The notes under the pieces are model-generated. The model was not told where the DNA came from, ran no database searches, and worked only from the letters and a program-made list of their open reading frames with translations. This document shows positions 15,494 to 22,604 of a DNA stretch of 24,292 bases, in pieces. The position numbers were made by a program, and so were the translations under genes. Source of the DNA: CAJXNP01 sp050305935 (GTDB lineage: Bacteria; Bacteroidota; Bacteroidia; Cytophagales; Cyclobacteriaceae); contig JBNLGG010000061.1 in NCBI GenBank assembly GCA_050305935.1, positions 1 through 24,292 on the forward strand. Reading direction: 5' to 3'. Each line of letters begins with the position of its first letter. The first letter of the stretch is position 1.

Positions 15494-17512
15494 ATGATTT
15501 TCGGCAGGTGCCTGCTGGCATTTTTTTTTCTAACCTTTTCATGTGTAATCAGTTTTGGTCAATTTCTTGGAAAAAAGAAAATCGACGATGATAAAACTGA
15601 AACAGAGATCAATTCCCTCCCCCTAAATCAACTATTACTCTTCGATAATGTCAATAAGATACCTTTTTACTACAACGAAAAAAAATTAAAATCTATTCAA
15701 CAACTTGAATCACAGGGCAACTGGCAAAAATTATTCGTAGAACTGGGCGACTACATCTCACATTTCGGCATCCAGAATTTTTATAAAAACACGGAAATGC
15801 TCTGGAGGTATGCCAAGCTGACAGAATTGTTTGGCTCTTCTGAGAATGCTGTCTTCCTTTACAAACTAGCCCTCAAACATCATCGACCAGACATAAACCT
15901 CGAAACACTGGAGATTTATTATGATTCCATCAGCACCTCCGAAAAGGAAAAATATGTGCCCCTGGATTATTATTATGAATTAGTGAACTACCGAAAGGAT
16001 GTGGATACGATCCAGCCACCCAAAGGGGTCAAGCGAAACATGGGTTTCAAGATCAACTCCAATGTCTCAGACTATGGGCCGGTGTTATCCATCAATGACC
16101 AGTTGCTGCTTTTTACATCCAAAAGGGTGTATATCCCGGGTACCACCCAGATGATCTCTAACGAAGATGTTTTTTATAGCATGCAGGAAGATGGCGAATG
16201 GCAGGAAGCAAAACCATTGAAAGACATCAATAGCATTTTCAATGAGGGAAGTGTGTGCCTCAGCAGGGATGGCAAGACCATGTATTTTTCGCGATGTGAC
16301 GCACCTGATTCTTATGGAAATTGTGACCTTTTTATTGCCGAAATGCAGGAAGACTCCACTTGGGGCAATATCAGGAATTTAGGCACAAGCATTAACAGTA
16401 AAGGATGGGATTCGCACCCCGCCTTAAACCACACAGAAGATACGCTTTATTTTGCATCCGACCGGATAGGCGGCTTTGGTCTGTCAGATATTTATTTCAC
16501 CTATAAAAACAGTAAAGGGGAATGGATGCCTTCTCAAAATGCAGGACCGATCATAAATACCCGGAAAAACGATCTGAGCCCCTTTTACCATCCCGTTCAC
16601 CGGGTTCTTTATTTCAGCTCAGATGGACAAATTTTGAACTTCGGCGAGTTTGATATCTATAAAGCCAATCAAACCGATTATGGCTGGAGTGAACCAAAAA
16701 ACATCGGCCCGTTAATCAATGGCCCGGGTAGCGAATTTTATTTTACCATAGACACTAAATCCAATAAATTATTCTATGCCCGATCCATAGAAAACGACCT
16801 GAACAACCTTGATCTCTATTCATTTCCCCTGCCGATGGAAGGGCATCCCCTGGCCACTACGACACTCACCGGCTCCCTTGCTGACTCGGAAACAGGAAAT
16901 CCTTTTGAAAGGGGAATTGTTTCCCTCATCGACATGACCAATGGTGTGGAAGTAGCCCCGCAATACCTGAGCAAGGATGGAACATTTGAATTTACACTGA
17001 TCAATAACAGTCAATATTTGTTGATCATCCAGGGAGATGAATTTTTCAGGATCGAGGAAATATTTTACCTGGAAGGAGATATGGAAATCAACAAGTTCAC
17101 GGAATCGATTTCCAGTAAGATGAAGTTTGCTTCTATTGAATTTGATAATGAATCGTCAGATCTCAAGCCTGCCATGTACTTTGATCTCGACAAGCTGGCC
17201 AATTTCCTCCTGGACAACCCTGACTTCAAACTAAGAATCTCCGGTCATACTGACTCTGAAGGAAGCGCCACCTTTAACCAGGAGCTATCCATGCAGCGTG
17301 CAACTAATATCATGGACTACATCACCTATTTCGGAAGGGTGCCTGAAAACAGAGTGGAAGCATTTGGCTACGGAAGCTCAAGGCCGATTGTGGAGGAAAA
17401 GACCGATGCGGACAGGGCTCTTAACCGACGTGTGGAATTTGAATTATACCGCCCAAGCAAAGAAGAGCTTGAGCGGCTATATCTTGAAAGAAGACAGGAA
17501 GAAGACTGGTAG
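15494..17512 (+). CDS. OmpA-family protein with TPR-like, PD40 propeller and CRD domains (PorE-like)
   Basis: An outer-membrane-associated, peptidoglycan-anchored protein of 672 residues. Order of parts: signal peptide (1-23, ending SFG before Q); helical TPR-like region (about 60-150; LWRYAKLTELFGSSENAVFL); PD40/WD40-like beta-propeller repeats (about 190-440; SRDGKTMYFSR, LYFASDRIGGFGLSDIYF, RVLYFSSDG); a carboxypeptidase-regulatory-like domain (about 455-530; LTGSLADSETGNPFERG); and OmpA C-terminal domain (about 550-660) with SGHTDSEGSATFNQELSMQR and NRRVEFELY, the usual peptidoglycan-binding positions. This order and length match PorE of the type IX secretion system of Porphyromonas, but paralogs with the same plan occur in these genomes, so orthology is a suggestion. 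It is divergent from lon and converges with rseP, 13 bp apart. Confidence 0.9.
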   Translation: MIFGRCLLAFFFLTFSCVISFGQFLGKKKIDDDKTETEINSLPLNQLLLFDNVNKIPFYYNEKKLKSIQQLESQGNWQKLFVELGDYISHFGIQNFYKNTEMLWRYAKLTELFGSSENAVFLYKLALKHHRPDINLETLEIYYDSISTSEKEKYVPLDYYYELVNYRKDVDTIQPPKGVKRNMGFKINSNVSDYGPVLSINDQLLLFTSKRVYIPGTTQMISNEDVFYSMQEDGEWQEAKPLKDINSIFNEGSVCLSRDGKTMYFSRCDAPDSYGNCDLFIAEMQEDSTWGNIRNLGTSINSKGWDSHPALNHTEDTLYFASDRIGGFGLSDIYFTYKNSKGEWMPSQNAGPIINTRKNDLSPFYHPVHRVLYFSSDGQILNFGEFDIYKANQTDYGWSEPKNIGPLINGPGSEFYFTIDTKSNKLFYARSIENDLNNLDLYSFPLPMEGHPLATTTLTGSLADSETGNPFERGIVSLIDMTNGVEVAPQYLSKDGTFEFTLINNSQYLLIIQGDEFFRIEEIFYLEGDMEINKFTESISSKMKFASIEFDNESSDLKPAMYFDLDKLANFLLDNPDFKLRISGHTDSEGSATFNQELSMQRATNIMDYITYFGRVPENRVEAFGYGSSRPIVEEKTDADRALNRRVEFELYRPSKEELERLYLERRQEEDW

Positions 17513-17525
17513 CTCTCCTGCTATC

Positions 17526-18854
17526 TTATAAGAAGTCGTTGATAATCACGAAGGCCATCAGAAGTAGTAACATAACCATTCCCACTTTCTGAGCATTTTC
17601 TAAAAACTTATCAGATGGCTTTCTTCCCGAAACAATTTCATAAGATAAGAAAGCTACATGCCCGCCATCCAATGCCGGGATTGGAAGAAAGTTCATAAAG
17701 GCAAGGACCATGGACAATAGTCCTGTCAATGACCAAAAGCGGAACCAATCCCACTCGTAGCCAAACTGCTGCATAATTCCTACAGGTCCTTTCAGAGATT
17801 TACGTGGATCTAATTTTCCCTGGAACATTCTGCCAAATGCCTGTACAGTTACAATGACTGATTGAAAAGCCCGTTTTGGTCCAACTAAAAGTGATTCGCC
17901 GAAGGAATAAGAAACGTGAGTTGGCTTAAATGGAAATAATACGGCTATGCCTATTCTCCCATCTTCCCTAACCTGAACATCATACGATAGTGTATCTTTT
18001 TGCCCATTTGCCCCTTCCCGTAAAACCTCGATTGGCACTACTTCCTCTCTTGATTCATTCAAAACCGATTGAAGTTCATCGAAATAGGTTACGGGTGTTC
18101 CTTTTGCTGCAATAATTAAATCTCCTTTTTGAATTCCTGCATTTTTCGCCCCCATATTCTCTTCTACACTATCCACCCAAAACGTAGTCCTAAAGCCAAT
18201 AAATCCTTCGTCATTTTTATCATCGCTCAGCCTCTCAATCAGATCGATCGGAATTGGGATCTTAATGATTTCACCCGCTCTTTCTACTTCGTAGTAACTA
18301 TGATCACTCAGCAAAACATCATAGTCCAGCAGGTCCTTCATTCTCTCGTAGTCGTTTCCATTTACTGAAACAATTTTATCTCCGTCCCTTAAGCCAATTT
18401 CTTCTGCAATGCTATAGGCAGCAATTCCATTTCTGTTGAGATCTTCTTTTGAAATATAGGTGTCGCCATTGATGTACACCAGAAACACAAACACGACCAT
18501 GCCCACGATCACATTAACAATAATCCCTCCCATCATCACGATCAATCGCTGCCAGGCGGGCTTGGCCCTGAATTCGTAAGGCTTTGGTTCTTCTGAAAGT
18601 TGTTTGGTATCTAACGACTCATCGATCATTCCCGAAATCTTCACAAATCCACCCAATGGGATACAGCCGATAGAATAAGAAGTCTCGCCGTATTTAAAGC
18701 TGAAAATTTTTGGTGGGAAACCTATGGAGAATTGCTCTACCCTCATCCCAAACATCTTGGCCGTGATCAGGTGGCCAAATTCGTGCACTCCTATTAAAAT
18801 AGATAAGGCCAAGACAAACTGGCCTACCATCACTAGCGTTCCTAAAACATCCAT
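17526..18854 (-). CDS. rseP: Site-2 intramembrane zinc metalloprotease RseP
   Basis: RseP cleaves membrane anti-sigma factors and remnant signal peptides within the inner membrane. Zinc-binding H24-E-F-G-H28 lies in the first transmembrane helix, and the third zinc ligand in LPIPALDGGH (D396) near the end. Two PDZ-like periplasmic segments lie between (about 135-185 with EIGLRDGDKIVSVNGNDYE, and about 225-275 with NAGIQKGDLIIAAKGTPV), as in E. coli RseP. The final helix is MVMLLLLMAFVIINDF. Length 442 is normal. Its ATG shares one base with the dxr stop (TAATG), indicating translational coupling; dxr-rseP adjacency is common in bacteria. No sigma or anti-sigma gene is in the window, though the HtrA-type protease at 22605 could act in the same envelope stress response (inference). 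Confidence 0.96.
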   Translation of the reverse strand: MDVLGTLVMVGQFVLALSILIGVHEFGHLITAKMFGMRVEQFSIGFPPKIFSFKYGETSYSIGCIPLGGFVKISGMIDESLDTKQLSEEPKPYEFRAKPAWQRLIVMMGGIIVNVIVGMVVFVFLVYINGDTYISKEDLNRNGIAAYSIAEEIGLRDGDKIVSVNGNDYERMKDLLDYDVLLSDHSYYEVERAGEIIKIPIPIDLIERLSDDKNDEGFIGFRTTFWVDSVEENMGAKNAGIQKGDLIIAAKGTPVTYFDELQSVLNESREEVVPIEVLREGANGQKDTLSYDVQVREDGRIGIAVLFPFKPTHVSYSFGESLLVGPKRAFQSVIVTVQAFGRMFQGKLDPRKSLKGPVGIMQQFGYEWDWFRFWSLTGLLSMVLAFMNFLPIPALDGGHVAFLSYEIVSGRKPSDKFLENAQKVGMVMLLLLMAFVIINDFL

Positions 18855-20014
18855 TATTTACTAAATTCTTTTGCTTTTACTCGTGTTTCTCTATCTGTGT
18901 TTACAAAGTCTTCAAAAAGAGGACTGCTAATGTACGGCATTTTTGCCATACAAGACTCAATAATATCCGACATTTCTAGAAAGCTAACTTTTTCCTCCAG
19001 AAAAAGTTGCACCGCCACCTCATTAGCTGCATTCAGAATACAGGGCATATTTCCTCCCTTCTCCAGTGATTCAAAAGCCATTTCCAGGTTTCTGAAGGTC
19101 TTCAAATCCGGCTGCTCGAAGGTCAACGACGGGTAGTCCAAAAAATTGAAACGGGGAAAATCAGATTTCAAACGGCGGGGATATCCCAAGGCGTATTGGA
19201 TCGGTAATCTCATATCGGGAAGGCCCATCTGGGCTTTGATCGACCCATCCTCAAACTGTACCATAGAGTGAATGATCGACTGTGGATGTACGACAACATC
19301 GATCTTTGAAACATCTACATTAAACAGCCACTTCGCCTCAATTACCTCCAGACCCTTATTCATCAGGCTGGCTGAATCGATAGTAATCTTTGCACCCATA
19401 TCCCAGTTGGGATGGTTGAGTGCGTCCTTTACAGTTACCTGTTTCAACTCATCGCGCTTTCTTCCCCGGAAGGGTCCGCCTGAAGCGGTAAGTATTAGTT
19501 TTTCAATCTTATTGTTAAACTCACCAACGATGCATTGGAAAATGGCGGAATGTTCGGAATCCACCGGGTAGATGTTCACTCCTTTTTCAAAAGCCGTTCT
19601 GGACACTAGGTCACCGGCCACCACCATGGTTTCCTTGTTCGCCAGGGCAATGCTTTTTCCCGATTCGATTGCCTTTAATGTTGGCTTTAATCCGGAATAC
19701 CCTACCAGGGCAGTCAGCACCATATCAATGGTATCCATTTCCACGACGGATGAAATGGCCTTTTCCCCCGCATAAACTTTGATGTCCTTGCGGTCCAGGG
19801 CGTCAAATACGTACTGGTATTTACTTTCGTCACCTATCACTACCACATTGGGATTGCACTGCAAGGCCTGCTTGATGAGAAGATCCGCATTGTTTTGAGC
19901 GGTCAACACTTCCACCTGAAACTGGTCGGGATGTTGTTGAATAACTTCGATTGCCTGGGTGCCGATGGAGCCTGTCGAGCCGAGAATGGCGATATGTTTT
20001 TTTCTGTTTTCCAA
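18854..20014 (-). CDS. dxr: 1-deoxy-D-xylulose 5-phosphate reductoisomerase
   Basis: Dxr converts DXP to 2-C-methyl-D-erythritol 4-phosphate with NADPH, the committed step of the MEP isoprenoid pathway. Visible: NADPH-binding ILGSTGSIGTQAIEVI (about 10-25), VALVGYSGLKPTLKAI type region with ALANKETMVVAG (about 123-134), PVDSEHSAIFQ (metal and substrate binding), LTASGGPFRGR and DSASLMNKGLEVIEAKWLF, and NAANEVAV near the C-terminus. 386 residues, normal. The start is TTG at 20014: the upstream in-frame stop is only ten codons away with no ATG between, and the next methionine would remove the NADPH loop. It overlaps rseP by one base and follows GH3 by 103 bp. Confidence 0.96.
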   Translation of the reverse strand: MENRKKHIAILGSTGSIGTQAIEVIQQHPDQFQVEVLTAQNNADLLIKQALQCNPNVVVIGDESKYQYVFDALDRKDIKVYAGEKAISSVVEMDTIDMVLTALVGYSGLKPTLKAIESGKSIALANKETMVVAGDLVSRTAFEKGVNIYPVDSEHSAIFQCIVGEFNNKIEKLILTASGGPFRGRKRDELKQVTVKDALNHPNWDMGAKITIDSASLMNKGLEVIEAKWLFNVDVSKIDVVVHPQSIIHSMVQFEDGSIKAQMGLPDMRLPIQYALGYPRRLKSDFPRFNFLDYPSLTFEQPDLKTFRNLEMAFESLEKGGNMPCILNAANEVAVQLFLEEKVSFLEMSDIIESCMAKMPYISSPLFEDFVNTDRETRVKAKEFSK

Positions 20015-20117
20015 AACCTCAAATTCAAAAAATAAAGAAGTAGCTTTTTAAGATATTATTCAATAGAAATTGACTTTACAAATCACCCGCATAGATGTTT
20101 TGTCATACTTTCTCCGA

Positions 20118-21617
20118 CTAATTCATTTTAAAATGAATCAATTCCTCTGCAATTTTCCGGTCATTCGATAGCCTTGGAACTTTATTCTGACCGCCCAGTT
20201 TCCCAATGGATTTCATATAATCCCTGAAAGCGTCATTTTTTAATGAAATCACTTTCAATGGCCTCAGTATTTTACCTGTAATTAAATCCTCATAATAAAC
20301 ATTCAACTTTTGCAATTGTTCGTCAATGTCGTGCTCAAATTTTTCAGGATTGTCGGGCTGCTTTCTGAATTCAACAAACCATTCGTGCAATGGTAATCCT
20401 TCTATTGGTGTCACATTGGGCGCAACTGTAAATTCCACCAGCTCAGTTTCCGGATGTAACTGTAGCGCGTGTTTCATCGCTTTCTCTACCTCTTCGCCAA
20501 TTACGTGTTCGCCAAAAGCAGAAATAAAATGCTTGATCCTGCCTGTGACCACCAATCGGTAGGGGTTTTTAGAAACAAATTTCACCGTATCACCGATGTT
20601 GTATCCCCAAAGACCTGCATTATTATTGATAATAATTGCATAATTTTTTCCGATCTCCACTTCTTCAATGGTTAACCGGGACGGATTTTCGTTAAAAAAT
20701 TCATCCGTCGGAATGAATTCAAAAAAGATCCCCGAATTCAATAATAACAGGAGACCTTCCGCTGTTTGAGAATCCTGGTAGGCAATAAAACCCTCGGAAG
20801 CCGGGTAGGTTTCTATGCTGTCGATGGTCTTACCGATCGTATCAAACAATTTCTTTCGATAGGGCTCAAAATTCACCCCACCATATACGAACATGGAAAA
20901 ATCAGGAAACACATCTTTAATGGGCTTGCCGGTCCTTTCTACAATGCGGTCAAAATACATCTGCACCCAGGGAGGAATACCCGAGATAAGCGTCATTCTT
21001 TTGTCGATCGTTTCGTCAATGATCTTCTCCACCTTTGCTTCCCAGTCTTCCATGCAATTGGTGTCGTAGCTGGGCATTTGATTGGTTCTTAAGTAGCCGG
21101 GTACATGATGGTTTACTATGCCTGATAACCGACCGGTAGGCACATGTCCTTTTGTATCCAATACCGGGCTACCCGATAAGAAAATCAGGTTGCCGTCAAG
21201 AAACTTAGCCTTTCCCGTTTCCGAGATATAGCTCAGCAAAGCGTTCCTGGCGCTGTTGATATGATTGGGAATAGAGTCTTTTGTAATGGGAATGTATTTG
21301 GTACCAGAAGTAGTACCGGAAGTTTTCGCAAAATAAATGGGCCTTCCCGGCCAGAGAACGTCCTGTTCGCCCTGAATGATCCTTTCCACATAAGGCTTTA
21401 GCTGCTCATAGTCCCGGATGGGTACTCGCTGCTGAAAATCCCGGAAGGATTTTATCCCGGAGAAATCATGGTCCTTGCCAAAGGCAGTATGCCTCGCCTT
21501 TTCTATGATGTTATTGAAAACCTGCTGCTGCGATTCTATTGGCCTGGAAGACCACTTTTTCGTCTGATACTGAATCCACGCAGCAAATGGTTTGCTTAGT
21601 AATGATCGAACTCCCAT
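20118..21617 (-). CDS. Bacterial GH3 family acyl-adenylating protein
   Basis: GH3 proteins are ANL-superfamily adenylating enzymes; plant members join amino acids to jasmonate or auxin. This 499-residue protein shows the phosphate-loop motif KTSGTTSGTKYIPI (about 98-111), the second motif region with YPASEGFIAYQ and the YRLVVTGRIKHFISAFGEHV hinge motif that leads into the C-terminal lid domain. Length is slightly below plant GH3 (about 570-610). No signal peptide or membrane helix; cytoplasmic. Bacterial members are frequent in Bacteroidota, but I know of no established substrate, and the neighbours (dxr, rseP) do not suggest one. ATG start at 21617. It may be transcribed ahead of dxr, though a 103-bp gap leaves room for a separate dxr promoter. 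Confidence 0.9.
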   Translation of the reverse strand: MGVRSLLSKPFAAWIQYQTKKWSSRPIESQQQVFNNIIEKARHTAFGKDHDFSGIKSFRDFQQRVPIRDYEQLKPYVERIIQGEQDVLWPGRPIYFAKTSGTTSGTKYIPITKDSIPNHINSARNALLSYISETGKAKFLDGNLIFLSGSPVLDTKGHVPTGRLSGIVNHHVPGYLRTNQMPSYDTNCMEDWEAKVEKIIDETIDKRMTLISGIPPWVQMYFDRIVERTGKPIKDVFPDFSMFVYGGVNFEPYRKKLFDTIGKTIDSIETYPASEGFIAYQDSQTAEGLLLLLNSGIFFEFIPTDEFFNENPSRLTIEEVEIGKNYAIIINNNAGLWGYNIGDTVKFVSKNPYRLVVTGRIKHFISAFGEHVIGEEVEKAMKHALQLHPETELVEFTVAPNVTPIEGLPLHEWFVEFRKQPDNPEKFEHDIDEQLQKLNVYYEDLITGKILRPLKVISLKNDAFRDYMKSIGKLGGQNKVPRLSNDRKIAEELIHFKMN

Positions 21618-21687
21618 AAGGCTGCAAAGATAGTTATTTTGTTTTGGGAGAAATTTAAAATTTGCAGTGGAATTAATAAAACGAGTT

Positions 21688-21698
21688 GAGGTTCCATC
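21688..21698. repeat. Left copy of an 11-bp direct repeat around the RAYT locus
   Basis: GAGGTTCCATC, identical to 22563-22573. The match continues loosely (TAC.AA two bases on) in both copies. It lies just beyond the 3' end of the RAYT gene; the two copies enclose 875 bp holding the gene and both palindromes. It could mark the ends of an inserted segment or be chance. Confidence 0.4.
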
Positions 21699-21708
21699 AT
21701 TACTAAAT

Positions 21709-22290
21709 TTAAACCCTCACTTTTTTTGATTGTTCAATAAATTCATTCCCGGCGCTTGGGATTTCCAATAACTCGTAGGCTATGCTTTTAGTGCAAAGCG
21801 TGCCGTCTCTTAGTCCGACATAATCTTTATAAGAACTCATTTCCCAATCTTCCATTTCTTTTACCAGCCCTGCTTTTACTGGATTTTGGTGAATGTAGTG
21901 GAAACATATGAAGGGATAGTTCTCCGGGCTCGTTGAGCTACTCATGGCATGACTCGGAGTCATGCCATGAGTATGTTCGTCCAATACCTTTTTCTTGGTA
22001 TTCTGCTGAAATAGTGACCCAGTTTTATTCTCCTACTTATTGATAGCCCTTGTATAGGATCGCAACATTATTTTAAGGTCTTCACTAAATTTCTCATGAT
22101 CGATATCGCTTTTAGTATAAGCCAAAATGTGAAAATGATTTGGCATCAGGCAATATGCCACTATATCCAAATGAGGCAATAAATGCTTCCTGATTTTCTT
22201 TAAAAAATAAAGGTAGTTCTCTCTTCTTGAAAAAATATCCTGTTTGTTGTTTCCTCTGTTATAAATATGGTAAAAAGTCACGGGGATCAT
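21709..22290 (-). pseudogene. REP-associated tyrosine transposase (RAYT, Y1/IS200-like), interrupted by one TAG
   Basis: RAYTs are single-copy HUH-type Y1 transposases thought to mobilise REP palindromes. The first part (22290 to 22036) reads IPVTFYHIYNRGNNKQDIFS, then CLMPNHFHILAY with the HUH metal-binding pair, and RSYTRAINK, holding the likely catalytic Tyr. An in-frame TAG at 22035-22033 follows. The same frame then continues with ENKTGSLFQQNTKKKVLDE, an 11-codon REP insertion, and FHYIHQNPVKAGLVKEMEDW, the family C-terminus. There is no frameshift: one codon separates the halves, so a single base change (for example CAG to TAG) explains it. The family in this position runs on through NRTGSLFQ. 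Probably inactive by nonsense mutation; readthrough is not excluded. Start ATG 22290 is the first in frame after a TGA about 30 codons upstream. Confidence 0.88.
21940..21972. repeat. REP-type palindrome inside the RAYT gene
   Basis: Perfect 15-bp arms ACTCATGGCATGACT (21940-21954) and AGTCATGCCATGAGT (21958-21972) around CGG. Each arm is nearly palindromic itself (TCATG-G-CATGA). The 33 bp equal 11 codons of the RAYT frame (THGMTPSHAMS), so the reading frame is kept. The copy at 22403-22435 differs only in the three loop bases. Confidence 0.95.
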
Positions 22291-22402
22291 CTCTTTCTTA
22301 AGTTCGATAAACAGATAATTAAACCAATATTCATCAAAGTTGACATTTTCAAATCTGGTTTTTTCAACTAATTGACATATTCACTAGCGTAGGCACTCAT
22401 AA

Positions 22403-22435
22403 ACTCATGGCATGACTTGAAGTCATGCCATGAGT
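22403..22435. repeat. REP-type palindrome upstream of the RAYT gene
   Basis: Arms ACTCATGGCATGACT (22403-22417) and AGTCATGCCATGAGT (22421-22435) around TGA; counting the inner T/A pair the arms are 16 bp around a single base. Both arms are identical to those at 21940-21972. It lies 113 bp upstream of the RAYT start and 170 bp before htrA. No T-run follows on either strand, so it is not an intrinsic terminator. Confidence 0.95.
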
Positions 22436-22562
22436 AAACGCAATCCCCGCAACCTTTTCTATTTCATTTTGGTATGTTTTATTTGCAGCAATAATCAATA
22501 GATAAAAGGAAAATGAAACCGAGCATGATACGAGACACGCATAGTATGATGATTGTAAATGC

Positions 22563-22573
22563 GAGGTTCCATC
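22563..22573. repeat. Right copy of the 11-bp direct repeat around the RAYT locus
   Basis: GAGGTTCCATC in the same orientation as at 21688-21698, 32 bp before the htrA start codon. Following bases TGTACCAA align with ATTACTAA of the left copy (TAC and AA shared). Confidence 0.4.
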
Positions 22574-22604
22574 TGTACCAATAAAAACAGACAATTATAA
22601 ACAG

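Larger units (their letters stand above)
22291..22604. other. Intergenic region between the RAYT gene and the HtrA-type protease
   Basis: 314 bp without a convincing gene. It holds the second REP palindrome (22403-22435) and the right copy of the 11-bp direct repeat (22563-22573). The RAYT and htrA genes are divergent, so the promoters of both should be here; I see no clean TTTG/TAnnTTTG pair. A 65-codon minus-strand open frame (22397-22594) has no recognisable features and runs into the palindrome, so it is treated as chance. Confidence 0.6.

Noticed and set aside
22397..22594. 65-codon minus-strand open frame upstream of the RAYT gene
   Set aside because: No recognisable domain; it ends inside the REP palindrome and shares the peptide THGMT-SHAMS with the RAYT only because both read through the same repeat.
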